Assembly: GCF_022808915.1 (NCBI RefSeq)
Contig: NZ_JAKZFS010000004.1
Location: 124,001-188,000, forward strand
Length of the DNA: 64,000 nucleotides
DNA from: Fundidesulfovibrio terrae
GTDB taxonomy: Bacteria > Desulfobacterota > Desulfovibrionia > Desulfovibrionales > Desulfovibrionaceae
Reading direction: 5' to 3'
The notes under the pieces are model-generated. The model saw only the letters and a list, made by a program, of their open reading frames with translations. It was not told the origin of the DNA and ran no database searches. Each line of letters opens with the position of its first letter. Position 1 is the first letter of the stretch. The position numbers and the translations under genes were made by a program. This document shows positions 9,185-17,084 of the stretch, piece by piece.

Positions 9185-9880
9185 ATGCCTGATTCCCAGA
9201 GAAACGAACCATCGGCCTTCAGCCAGGCCCTGCCCATCGTGCTGGGCTATCTGCCCGTGGGCTTCGCCTATGGCGTGCTGGCGGTGAAGGCCGGGTTGTC
9301 CGTGGCCAACACCGGACTGATGTCCATCCTGGTGTACGCGGGCTCGGCCCAGCTGATCGGCGTGGACATGTTCGGCGCGGGCGCGCCCGCCATGTCCATC
9401 ATCGCCACCACCTTCATCGTGAACCTGCGCCACGTGCTCTTTTCCGCCGCGCTCTCGCCCTTTTTCGGGGCCTGGCCCAAGCGCCGCATCGCCCGGTTCT
9501 GCTTCGAGATGACCGACGAGACCTTCGCCCTGCACGCCACGCGCTTCCACAATCAGCAACGATCCACAACAAAGACCCTGGCCATCAACACCTTCGCCCA
9601 CTGCGCCTGGATCCTGGGCGGCCTGGCCGGGGCGGTGGCCGGAGGTTTCGTGCCCGACGTGAAGCCCCTGGGCCTGGACTTCGCCCTGGCGGCCATGTTC
9701 GCCGTGCTCCTGGTGGGGCAGCTCCTTTCGCCCGCGCACATCCTTGCGGCCGCCCTGGGCGGGGGGATCGCCCTGATTCTCTCCCAGACCCCGGCCGCTC
9801 CCTACGCCACCCTCACCGCCGCCATCGTGGCGGCGGCCGTCGCATCGGTGACCCCATGGACCAGACAACGATCTTCCTGA
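9185..9880 (+). CDS. azlC: AzlC family branched-chain amino acid exporter, large subunit
   Basis: A 231-residue inner-membrane protein with several hydrophobic helices. Family landmarks are IVLGYLPVGFAYGVLA near the N-terminus, YAGSAQLIGV, and the conserved VNLRHVLFSAALSPFF segment. AzlC pairs with AzlD to export branched-chain amino acids or related compounds, as in Corynebacterium BrnFE and Bacillus AzlCD. The azlD gene follows with a 25-bp overlap, the usual arrangement. The Shine-Dalgarno signal is poor: a GGGGGAGG lies about 22 bp before the ATG, so the true start could be slightly different. The substrate is inferred from the family. Confidence 0.88.
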   Translation: MPDSQRNEPSAFSQALPIVLGYLPVGFAYGVLAVKAGLSVANTGLMSILVYAGSAQLIGVDMFGAGAPAMSIIATTFIVNLRHVLFSAALSPFFGAWPKRRIARFCFEMTDETFALHATRFHNQQRSTTKTLAINTFAHCAWILGGLAGAVAGGFVPDVKPLGLDFALAAMFAVLLVGQLLSPAHILAAALGGGIALILSQTPAAPYATLTAAIVAAAVASVTPWTRQRSS

Positions 9881-10185
9881 CCATCGTGGGCATGGCGGCC
9901 GTGACCTACGTCCCCCGTGTGCTCCCGGCTCTTTTGTTCGCCTCGCGCCCCATGCCCGAGCCGCTGCGGCGCTTCCTCTCCGTGGTGCCGCCGGCGGTGC
10001 TCGGGGCGCTTTTGGCCCAGTCCGTGCTGCTGGAGGGGGGAAGGCTCCGCTTCGGGCCGGACAACGTTTTCCTCTGGGCCTCGCTTCTTACGGGCATTCT
10101 GGCCTGGCGCACCAAGGGGTTCTTCGGGCCGGTGCTGGCCGGGATGGGGCTGGTGGCCGCGTCGCGCTTCTTCCTGACCCCCTAG
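9856..10185 (+). CDS. azlD: AzlD family branched-chain amino acid exporter, small subunit
   Basis: A 109-residue membrane protein with about four hydrophobic segments. The AzlD signature is clear: TYVPRVLPALLFASRPMPEP near the N-terminus, then FLSVVPPAVLGALLA. It begins inside the 3' end of azlC in another frame, the usual azlCD layout, which implies translational coupling. It should form the small subunit of the exporter with AzlC. It ends 53 bp before the next small gene. Nothing unusual is seen in it. Confidence 0.88.
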   Translation: MDQTTIFLTIVGMAAVTYVPRVLPALLFASRPMPEPLRRFLSVVPPAVLGALLAQSVLLEGGRLRFGPDNVFLWASLLTGILAWRTKGFFGPVLAGMGLVAASRFFLTP

Positions 10186-10238
10186 CCTGAGCGCGCCGAC
10201 CCGTGTATCGTGGCCCCAAACCTTCGGGAGGCAGCGCC

Positions 10239-10436
10239 ATGAGCTACGACGAATTCACCGAGACCGTGATCGTGCGGGGCGAGGAGTGCATGTACGACCC
10301 CAAGGCAGGGGTGGCCATCCTGCAATGCGAGAAGTGCGGGCACTTGAACCACGTGGAGATCGAGGTGGTGGACGGTGTGGCCCGGTTTTACGGGTTCACC
10401 TGCGAGAACTGCGGCACCTTCAACGCGCCGGACTGA
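10239..10436 (+). CDS. Small zinc-ribbon protein, function unknown
   Basis: A 65-residue protein with two CxxC knuckles, CEKCGHLNH and CENCGTFN, 28 residues apart, expected to hold one zinc. The start was set at the ATG preceded by CGGGAGG; a GTG 36 bp upstream would give a longer frame without a ribosome-binding site. It lies 6 bp before a lipoprotein gene and may share its transcript. Small stand-alone zinc ribbons of this kind are common in Desulfovibrio-like genomes and often bind nucleic acid or protein, but no specific role is visible. Confidence 0.7.
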   Translation: MSYDEFTETVIVRGEECMYDPKAGVAILQCEKCGHLNHVEIEVVDGVARFYGFTCENCGTFNAPD

Positions 10437-10442
10437 CGCTTC

Positions 10443-10991
10443 GTGCCGGGATCGCGGTTTCCGTTCTTGGCCGTGCTGGCCTTGTGCCTGGCCCTCGCCG
10501 CCTGCGGCCCCGACCCCGTGGACCGGCTCAAGGCCGTGCGCGTGGTCCCCGACCCTTCCCGGACTCTCGAACAGGTGCTCGGTTCCTATCCGCATTTCTC
10601 CCGCGTGGGCTGGTCGACCTATCCGGGCCGCAACGGCGAATCCATGGCCCGGGTCACGGGCATCTTCAACCTGGACTCCCTGGTGGGCAAGGCCGGAGGC
10701 GGGCGGATCTTTTCCGGCCGGGACCGCGCCGTGCTGGACAAGGCGAAGATCAATTTGTGTTACGTTCTGGAATACGCATTCACCAAGGACGCGCCCCAGG
10801 GCGTGCGCACCCGGATGGAACTTCTGCTCACGTCGATGGATTGGGACAGGTCGGCCCCGCTCCAGAACGAGGATATCCTTGCGGAGATAGCCAGGGGCGT
10901 GGCCGGGGAAGCCACCATCAAGGCCGTGATCGACGCGGCGGACTACTGCCGCTCGCGTCCGGCGTCGGCGCCCGGGCGCCATGGTCAGTAG
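10443..10991 (+). CDS. Putative lipoprotein, function unknown
   Basis: A 182-residue protein with a lipoprotein signal: a hydrophobic stretch (FLAVLALCLALAAC) with lipobox LAAC, giving Cys at about position 21. The mature part has no domain I recognise. The start is GTG, 6 bp after the zinc-ribbon stop codon; no strong Shine-Dalgarno was seen, so it may rely on coupling. The 3' end overlaps the 3' end of the converging pseudopilin-like gene by 7 bp. It is probably anchored in the envelope; no function is proposed. Confidence 0.65.
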   Translation: MPGSRFPFLAVLALCLALAACGPDPVDRLKAVRVVPDPSRTLEQVLGSYPHFSRVGWSTYPGRNGESMARVTGIFNLDSLVGKAGGGRIFSGRDRAVLDKAKINLCYVLEYAFTKDAPQGVRTRMELLLTSMDWDRSAPLQNEDILAEIARGVAGEATIKAVIDAADYCRSRPASAPGRHGQ

Positions 10992-11836
10992 GGGATGTCC
11001 GCCGTGATGTCGTCAGGGGTGCCGAGCTTTCCGTCCGGGCCTGGCGAGACCACCCGCGGCGTGGCCTGGGATGGGACCACGAAGACGTAGGGCGCGCCCC
11101 AGGGGTCGGTGAACACCTCGCTGGGGGCATCGACGGGCTTGCCCGGTGCCGGAACGGCGGCCCGGAAGACGGCCTGGGAGCTCTTGTCCCATGCCTGGCG
11201 GCACGGATGGTTGGGCAGGATGGCGCGGATGTCGATGCCGGAGCAGTCTCCGGACATGTCCGGGGCCAGTAGTGCCAGGGGCTTGCTTTGCACCGCCTGG
11301 GCTTGTCGGGCGGCCGAAGCGATGAGCGACACCGCCTGGGCGGCCCTGTCCCGGCGCGCGGCGTCCATCTCGGCCCGGGCCGCCTGCTGGCGCGACCATT
11401 GCCAGCCCCACCACACGGCCAGGAGCAAGGCGCACAGGCCCAGCACCGAAGCGAAGCGCCGCACCGACGCTCGAACGGTCCGGTCCCGGGCCGCGTCAGC
11501 GGCGGTCCGCCACGGGCCGGCGCACAACCGGGCGTAATACGCCTGGAGGCGCTCCAGGTCGGCCAACGCTGACCGGCGAAAGTCCTGCAGCGCTTCGCGG
11601 TCCGTCCAGGCCCGGTTGTCCGATTCAAGCCTCATTTCCCACCCGGTGAGCGACCGCAGTTCACGCAGCGTTCCCGTGAGGGCGTCGCGGGCCGTCACGG
11701 CCGATGCCGCGTCCTCGGCGGACCAGCGCTCGAGCATCCTGCGCAGGGATTCGAGACCGGCGGCGATCCCGGACAAAAGGTCCTCGGCCTGGCGCTTGCG
11801 CGCCTCCAGAGTGGAATCGGAAGCGGAAAGGATCAT
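10985..11836 (-). CDS. Single-TM membrane protein with GspG-like (pseudopilin) C-terminal motif
   Basis: A 283-residue protein. Residues 1-130 are helical and charged, probably cytoplasmic coiled coil. A single transmembrane helix follows (ASVLGLCALLLAVWWGW). The C-terminal ~120 residues end with a DPWGAPYVFVVP segment and then SPGPDGKLGTPDDI. This closely resembles the C-terminal end of type II secretion major pseudopilins (DPWGxPY, then GxDG and a calcium-binding acidic loop). The usual N-terminal prepilin cleavage site is absent, so it is not a standard pseudopilin. The start ATG overlaps the stop of the MerR-like gene (ATGA), so the two are probably coupled. Function unknown; an envelope sensor or assembly factor is possible. 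Confidence 0.6.
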   Translation of the reverse strand: MILSASDSTLEARKRQAEDLLSGIAAGLESLRRMLERWSAEDAASAVTARDALTGTLRELRSLTGWEMRLESDNRAWTDREALQDFRRSALADLERLQAYYARLCAGPWRTAADAARDRTVRASVRRFASVLGLCALLLAVWWGWQWSRQQAARAEMDAARRDRAAQAVSLIASAARQAQAVQSKPLALLAPDMSGDCSGIDIRAILPNHPCRQAWDKSSQAVFRAAVPAPGKPVDAPSEVFTDPWGAPYVFVVPSQATPRVVSPGPDGKLGTPDDITADIPY

Positions 11837-12771
11837 GCGTCGAGGGTTTCCTTCACCTGGCGCAGGAAAGCCTGGAGCACGTGCTCGGTGGCTGGCTTTC
11901 CGCCTACGGACAGGGAGGCGAAGCGGGCCACGGTGTTGCCCCTGGGGGTGACGGCCTGGACAAAATGGTGGTCGCTCGTCTGGGAGTTGTGCTCGATGCG
12001 CAGCGTCCACTCCTGCCCCTGGCGCAGCCACTGGGAGCGGACCTGGCCCATGCCGCGGGCCCTGTCCGCGAGGAAGGTCTCGAAGCGGGCCAGGGTGACG
12101 GGGCCGCCGGACTTGAGCGTCACGCCAAGGAATTCACCCGTGTCGGAGCGCACCACCACGGGCATGTCCAGCAACGCCTGGGGCGGGCGGATTCCGGTTT
12201 CGGGAGCGTTCTTGGCGGAAGGGGCGGCCGGGGGGGCGGCTCGGTCGGGCGTGGCGCGCAAGGGCTGCGGGGCTGCGCGGTCTGCGGGAGGTCTGGAAGC
12301 TGGAACAGCGGAGGTTTCGGAGTGTGGCGCGCCGTCCAGGCGGTCGGCCAGGGTGTCCAGCTTGGCCACCAGTTCCGCCATGAGCGAGTGGGTCCGGTTC
12401 TGGAGGGTGAAGAGCCCTTCCAGCAGGTTTTCCATCCGGGCCAGAGCGTCGGGGGCGGGCGCCTGCGAGGCTGCCTGCCCGGTTTGGCCGGTCTGGCCGG
12501 TTGGGGCGCCCGCAGGTTGCGGGGCGACAGCGCGAAATTCATCGCCCAGGCGCTTGCGGGTTTCCTCCACGGAAAGCCCGCGCTTGAAATGCTGGTGGAT
12601 GCGCCTGCAGAGGTCGAGCGACTCGGGCGGGAAGCGCAGGGGCTTGCTCACGCCCTCGGGGCGCCAGAACTCGGGGAACTTGCGCCGGTAGCTCTTCACC
12701 GTGGTCACGGTGACGCCCAGGGCTTTGGCCAGAAGCTCGTGGGTGAGAGTAGGGTCCTTGGGCCGGGTCAC
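11833..12771 (-). CDS. MerR-like HTH protein with coiled coil, function unknown
   Basis: A 312-residue protein. The N-terminal ~75 residues form a MerR-type winged-helix reader (HELLAKALGVTVTTVKSYRR, then RRIHQHFKRGLSVEETRKRL). A Gln/Ala/Pro-rich linker, a probable coiled coil (DALARMENLLEGLFTLQNRT, then VAKLDTLADRLDG) and a second Pro/Ala-rich linker precede a C-terminal domain of about 110 residues that I do not recognise. The start is GTG with AAGGAG at good spacing, 4 bp after the CNMP-binding gene. No effector-binding cysteines of the metal-sensing MerR kind are seen. It may be a DNA-binding regulator that oligomerises and may work with the membrane protein coupled downstream; both ideas are inference. 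Confidence 0.7.
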   Translation of the reverse strand: MTRPKDPTLTHELLAKALGVTVTTVKSYRRKFPEFWRPEGVSKPLRFPPESLDLCRRIHQHFKRGLSVEETRKRLGDEFRAVAPQPAGAPTGQTGQTGQAASQAPAPDALARMENLLEGLFTLQNRTHSLMAELVAKLDTLADRLDGAPHSETSAVPASRPPADRAAPQPLRATPDRAAPPAAPSAKNAPETGIRPPQALLDMPVVVRSDTGEFLGVTLKSGGPVTLARFETFLADRARGMGQVRSQWLRQGQEWTLRIEHNSQTSDHHFVQAVTPRGNTVARFASLSVGGKPATEHVLQAFLRQVKETLDA

Positions 12772-12775
12772 GGGA

Positions 12776-13300
12776 TCAGCTCCTTCCCGAGAGCAGAAGC
12801 GCCAGGGCGGTGGTCAGCTTCATGACCTCGGCGTTGGAGGATCGCACCATCTCCGCCATGCGCCCGCACAGCGCGGACAGGAGCTTGCAACCGAGCTCGG
12901 GCTCGCGCGAGACCAGCCCGTAGAAGCGTTCCCGGTCCGTAACCAGGAAACGCGAGGGCTCGAGGGTCTCAACCGTGGCCGAGCGGGGGCTGTCCGAGAC
13001 CAGGCCCATCTCGCCGAAAAAGGGGCGGGAGTCGCCCGTGAGCGTGGCCAGCACCTTGCTCGGGTCTTTTCCGGCCAGGGCGGCGATGTCAACCTCGGGC
13101 AAAATCATTGATTTGACGATGCGCACCTTGCCCGACACCAGCACGAACATTTCGTCGCCGGTCTCGCCTTCCACGATCACCCGGGTGCGTGCCGGGACGG
13201 CGCGCTCGGAAAAGATGGGCTCCACCTGGGCGAGTTCGTCCGCTCCAAGCCCCGCGAAGAGCTTGATGGATTCCAGGCGCAGGGCGCTTGAGGAACTCAC
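12776..13300 (-). CDS. Stand-alone cyclic nucleotide-binding domain protein
   Basis: A 174-residue protein that is almost entirely a CAP-type cyclic nucleotide-binding beta-roll (about 12-140) with a short C-terminal helix and no DNA-binding domain. Family features are GETGDEMFVLVSGKVRIV and the phosphate-binding cassette region FFGEMGLVSDSPRSATVE (about 95-111), which keeps the Glu and Arg that contact the cyclic phosphate and ribose. Its ATG overlaps the stop of the potassium channel gene by 4 bp. The natural reading is a detached nucleotide-binding subunit for that channel, since many channels carry this domain fused at the C-terminus. Ligand identity is unknown. Confidence 0.8.
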   Translation of the reverse strand: MSSSSALRLESIKLFAGLGADELAQVEPIFSERAVPARTRVIVEGETGDEMFVLVSGKVRIVKSMILPEVDIAALAGKDPSKVLATLTGDSRPFFGEMGLVSDSPRSATVETLEPSRFLVTDRERFYGLVSREPELGCKLLSALCGRMAEMVRSSNAEVMKLTTALALLLSGRS

Positions 13301-14439
13301 TGGCCGCGCTCCAGGGATATGAGCCCGTCGAAGGCGGAGAGGTCCGCGTCAGGGCCGGGATTGAGCACCACCTTGGGTCCCCGGCTGCCCAGGGGGGCGT
13401 CCTTGCCCGCGGCCTGGAAGAGCTCCATGATGTAGGAATCCAGGGCCTGGGAGGCGTCCAGCACGTCGGAGAGCTTGAGTTCCCGGGGCAGGCGGCAGGC
13501 GGCCAGGGGAAGCTGGCCGGACTGCTCCAGGTTCGCCTTGACGATCTCGGGCCAGCGCCGGGATTTTTCCTCCGGAGTGAGGGCCCGGTAGCGCAGCGAG
13601 CCGGCCGCGCCTCCGGCGAGCAGGGCGCCCAACACCTCGTGCATCACCGGGTGCGCGGCCAGAAAGGCCATGGCCCTGCCGGTGAGCTCCTCGCGCGCCA
13701 AGGCCTTGGTGACGCCCGCGCGGGTCAGGTGCTCGCGGCTCACGTCGCGCATGGCCTCGGCGTAGAGCGTCACTCTGGGGGCCAGTGAGCGTAGCGTCAG
13801 GGCCGTAAGCACGCTTTCGTTGTCGGATTCCTCTGGGGGGACGTCCTCGCGGGGCAGGATGTAGGCCAGTTTCGCCTTGGCGGGGTTGGTCCGCTCAAGC
13901 ACGGCCTTCTGGGTGGTGTCGCCGCGCACGAAGGACAGATCGGAGCCCAGGCCCAGTGTCTCGGAGAGCTCCTCGAAGCGGGCGGGTTCCATGTCGGCGG
14001 CCAGCACCACCGGGGAGCGGGCGAACTCCGGCATGCGGCGCAGCCGCTCCAGGAGCAGCGCTCCGTGCCCGTTCCAGCCCATGATGAGGATATGTCCTTC
14101 GGCGCTCACCGGCAGAAGCCCCCGTCTTTTCTGGGCCCGTCTCTCCACCATGGTCGAGGCGAACGAGCCCGTGATGGTGGACACGAGCCCGATGCCCGAA
14201 ACCATGACGCCCATGCCCAGCAGCCGCCCGGCCGTGGTCCTGGGGACGAAGTCCCCGTAGCCCACGGTGAACAGCGTGACCATGGCCCACCACAGGCCTT
14301 CGAACAAACCCACCGGCTCCTGCTGGGTGCCGGATTCGCACGAGACGAACCCCACCGCCGAGGCCGCCAGGATCACCCCCATGAGGGTCAGCGGCCAGGC
14401 GAAGGGTTTCTCAGTCCATTTCGTCCAGAGCGTGCGCAT
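13297..14439 (-). CDS. Two-TM potassium channel with RCK (TrkA-N) domain
   Basis: A 380-residue inner-membrane ion channel. TM1 spans about 16-33, a pore loop carries the K+ selectivity filter TVGYGD (58-63), and TM2 spans about 70-95. A cytosolic RCK Rossmann domain starts near 115 (HILIMGWNGHGALLL) and is followed by a second C-terminal region of unknown fold. This is the Kch/MthK-like layout. The start lies 29 bp inside the 3' end of the upstream citrate-synthase-like gene, with GGAGA just before the ATG. The gene is coupled to the CNMP-binding protein downstream. Regulation by nucleotide through RCK and perhaps through the separate binding protein is inferred. Confidence 0.88.
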   Translation of the reverse strand: MRTLWTKWTEKPFAWPLTLMGVILAASAVGFVSCESGTQQEPVGLFEGLWWAMVTLFTVGYGDFVPRTTAGRLLGMGVMVSGIGLVSTITGSFASTMVERRAQKRRGLLPVSAEGHILIMGWNGHGALLLERLRRMPEFARSPVVLAADMEPARFEELSETLGLGSDLSFVRGDTTQKAVLERTNPAKAKLAYILPREDVPPEESDNESVLTALTLRSLAPRVTLYAEAMRDVSREHLTRAGVTKALAREELTGRAMAFLAAHPVMHEVLGALLAGGAAGSLRYRALTPEEKSRRWPEIVKANLEQSGQLPLAACRLPRELKLSDVLDASQALDSYIMELFQAAGKDAPLGSRGPKVVLNPGPDADLSAFDGLISLERGQ

Positions 14440-16240
14440 TCTCCAGGTCGCCCTGGCGCTTGAGCAGTTCCTCGAAGCGGATGTCCGCGCCCAGCACGCC
14501 GGTAATCTCGTCGCGCTCGTTGGCCACGGGCAGGGACACCGTGAGGCAGAGCTTGCCGGTGAACGCGGAGGTGTAGAAGTCGGTGATGTGCAGCTTGCCG
14601 TTCTGCATGGGCCGCTGGAACCATTCGCGGTCGGACTGGTCCTTGCCTACGGTCATGGAGGCGAACTTGGGCTTGTCGGCCGGGTTGGCCACCTCGCGGG
14701 CCACCAGCTTGCCCTCGGTGTCGGTCAGGTACATGAACTGGATGAAGGGGTAGTCGGAAAGGAACTTCTGCATGCAGAAGGCCGCGTCCTCGGTGATGAG
14801 CTGGCGGATGCACAGCTCCTCGGAGAGCTTGACGATGAGCTGGGCCGAAAGGGTGTGGGCCAGCTTCTTCAGGTGGTCGAACTCCGAGGCGAAGAGTTCC
14901 GGCATGTAGCGCTTCACCAGGGCCTTCATCTCCTCGTTGGAGAAGGAGGTGTTGCGCCCGGCCTCGTAGGCCTCCATGATCCGGTTGTAGATCTTGTCCA
15001 CGGCCGGGTGGCGCTTGTCCACCTGGGCGTCGTCCTCCAGGCACAGGGAGGTGTTGATCCAGTAGCTCACGCCCGCTTTGCCGGACTTGTCCGTGATGAT
15101 GATGGGCACGGGGCGGCCCAGGATCTTCCTGGTGTCGAAGATGTTGTAGATTTCTTCGTTCTTGGCCAGGCCGTCCACATGGATGCCTGCCGAGGTGGCG
15201 TTGAAGTCGCGGCCCGCGAAGGGATAGTTGTGCGGGACCACATAGCCCAGCTCCTCTTCGAAGTAGCGCACGATCTCGGAGATTACCGGGGTGTCGGCGG
15301 CGTCGTCCTCGCCGGTGAGGGAGATGTACTCCACCACCATGGCTTCCAGGGGGGCGTTGCCGGTGCGTTCGCCGAAGCCCAGCAGGGTGCAGTTGGCTCC
15401 GGAACAGCCCGACAGCCAAGCCGTGCCCGCGTTGACCAGCACCTTGTGGAAGTCGTTGTGGCCGTGCCACTCCAGCCACTCCCCGGGCACGCAGGCTTCG
15501 TCGGTGAAGGCGCGCACCAGCTTGGCCACGCTGCGCGGCAGGGCGGCTCCGGCGTAGGGCACGCCGTAGCCCATGGTGTCGCACAGGCGGATCTTCACGG
15601 GCATGCCCGCTTCCTTGGAGCGCTCCATGAGGGCCTGGGCGAAGGGCAGGCAGAAACCGTAGATGTCGGCGCGGGTCAGGTCCTCGAAGTGGCAGCGGGG
15701 AACGATGCCCCACTCCAGGGCCTGGTCCACCACTTCCAGGTAGTCGGCCATGGCGGCCTTGCGGTCCTTACCCAGCTTCAGGTGGATGTGGTAGTCCGAC
15801 ACCGAGGTGAGCATGCCGGTTTCCTTGAGGCCCATGGCCTTGACCAGCTTGAGGTCGTTCTTGTTGGCCCTGATCCAGCCGGTGATCTCGGGGAACTTGA
15901 CGTCCAGGTTCTGGCAGGCCTCCACGGCGCGGCGGTCCTTTTCGGAATACAGGAAGAACTCGCTGGCCCGGATGAGCCCGGAGCGGCCGCCCAGCTTGTG
16001 CAAGAGCTTGTATATCTTGGCGATCTGCTTGACGGTGTAGGGGGGGCGGGCCTGTTGTCCGTCACGGAACGTGGTGTCGGTGATGAACATCCGCTCGGCG
16101 GGCCTGGGCATGACGATGGTGTCGTCGAAGGGAACGCGGCTGATCTTGGTATAGGGGAAAAGCTCCCGGTACAGCTCCGGCTTGGCCCTGTTCTCCAGGC
16201 GCAGGCGGGGCGTGGTGCGGTTCAAATGCATAAGGGTCAT
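14411..16240 (-). CDS. HMGL-like (Re)-citrate synthase-type enzyme with C-terminal Cache-like sensor domain
   Basis: A 609-residue protein. Residues ~50-420 form an HMGL-like TIM barrel of the homocitrate/isopropylmalate synthase superfamily: FITDTTFRDGQQ (52-63) with catalytic Arg/Asp, and the metal-binding HGHNDFHK. The order of blocks (SEFFLYSEKDRRAV, IRANKNDLKLVKAMGLKETG, PRCHFEDLTRADIYGF) resembles the (Re)-citrate synthase of Clostridium kluyveri as I remember it. That enzyme type replaces Si-citrate synthase in several anaerobes, including Desulfovibrio. The last ~170 residues look like a Cache/PDC ligand-binding domain (DREWFQRP, ITDFYTSAFTGKLCLTVSLP, GVLGADIRFEELL), an unusual fusion. 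There is no TM, so the Cache part would be cytosolic. AAGGAGG lies 10 bp before the ATG. Confidence 0.78.
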   Translation of the reverse strand: MTLMHLNRTTPRLRLENRAKPELYRELFPYTKISRVPFDDTIVMPRPAERMFITDTTFRDGQQARPPYTVKQIAKIYKLLHKLGGRSGLIRASEFFLYSEKDRRAVEACQNLDVKFPEITGWIRANKNDLKLVKAMGLKETGMLTSVSDYHIHLKLGKDRKAAMADYLEVVDQALEWGIVPRCHFEDLTRADIYGFCLPFAQALMERSKEAGMPVKIRLCDTMGYGVPYAGAALPRSVAKLVRAFTDEACVPGEWLEWHGHNDFHKVLVNAGTAWLSGCSGANCTLLGFGERTGNAPLEAMVVEYISLTGEDDAADTPVISEIVRYFEEELGYVVPHNYPFAGRDFNATSAGIHVDGLAKNEEIYNIFDTRKILGRPVPIIITDKSGKAGVSYWINTSLCLEDDAQVDKRHPAVDKIYNRIMEAYEAGRNTSFSNEEMKALVKRYMPELFASEFDHLKKLAHTLSAQLIVKLSEELCIRQLITEDAAFCMQKFLSDYPFIQFMYLTDTEGKLVAREVANPADKPKFASMTVGKDQSDREWFQRPMQNGKLHITDFYTSAFTGKLCLTVSLPVANERDEITGVLGADIRFEELLKRQGDLENAHALDEMD

Positions 16241-16293
16241 GCGGGAATATCCTCCTTGGCGCGATGCGGGGCCGGGCGGGCTTGCGAGCGGGA

Positions 16294-17064
16294 TCAGGTC
16301 TTGATTCTCTCAGCCCAGGTATCAACGATTTGCCTTTCCCGCAATACGCGCTGGTTGACGGGCCCCAGTTCGCACGCCTTGCCTACGGCCTCGGCGGCGT
16401 GGGTCATCCAGCCGCCCTGCCTCAGGCTCTGGGAAGCCATGACGTACATCATCTCGGGGGCGTCGCCGTAGATGGCCGCGATGAGCGCGTCGTAGTCCTG
16501 GCCGAATATCTTGCGCACCAGGGGGTTCTGTTCGAAGAGGAAGCGCCCCAGCAGCGGGTTCTCGCCCTGGTCCGAGAGGTAGACCATGAGGAGCCTGCGG
16601 CACTTCTCGAAGAAGAAGCGCACGCGGGCCGCCTCGCGCCGCAGCGACTCGTTGGTCTGGAGCACGATCTGGAAGAGCTCCTTGGAGACCACGGTTTCGG
16701 CCTCCGGCAACTCGCGGTCCAAGAGCTCGCGGAACCAGGGGCCATAGTTCTGCTGCTGGTAGGCGTCTTCCTTGATCTTCATGGTCTCGTGGAAGATGTA
16801 GCCGATGCACCAGTCCAGCATCTGTCCGGAAAGGCCCTGGCGGCCGTCGTTGCGGAAGAGGTGGTGGGCGGTGTCCTTGAGGCGCCAGAGCAGGCCCTTG
16901 TTCATCTCCTCGCCGAGCAGGTCGTGCAGCACCTCGAAGGAGACCTGGCTGGTCTGATCGAACACAGTGAACTGGCTCTCCAGGATGTCTGCGGCAAGGC
17001 AGAAGTCGCGCAGCATGTCGCGCACGAACTCGGGCAGCTTTTCGGTGATCCAGGCTTTGGACAT
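16294..17064 (-). CDS. Conserved-looking soluble protein, function unknown
   Basis: A 256-residue protein with no signal peptide, TM segment or motif that I recognise. It is mostly helical by eye, rich in charged and aromatic residues (for example MLDWCIGYIFHETMKIKEDA). The start ATG was chosen because GAGGA lies just upstream and the resulting N-terminus (MSKAWITEKLP) looks natural; the frame stays open 54 bp further upstream. It lies 20 bp after the Lon-like protease gene and 53 bp before the citrate-synthase-like gene, so it is probably co-transcribed with both. No function can be given. Confidence 0.7.
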   Translation of the reverse strand: MSKAWITEKLPEFVRDMLRDFCLAADILESQFTVFDQTSQVSFEVLHDLLGEEMNKGLLWRLKDTAHHLFRNDGRQGLSGQMLDWCIGYIFHETMKIKEDAYQQQNYGPWFRELLDRELPEAETVVSKELFQIVLQTNESLRREAARVRFFFEKCRRLLMVYLSDQGENPLLGRFLFEQNPLVRKIFGQDYDALIAAIYGDAPEMMYVMASQSLRQGGWMTHAAEAVGKACELGPVNQRVLRERQIVDTWAERIKT

Positions 17065-17084
17065 ACGGGTCCTCGGGGAGCGCC

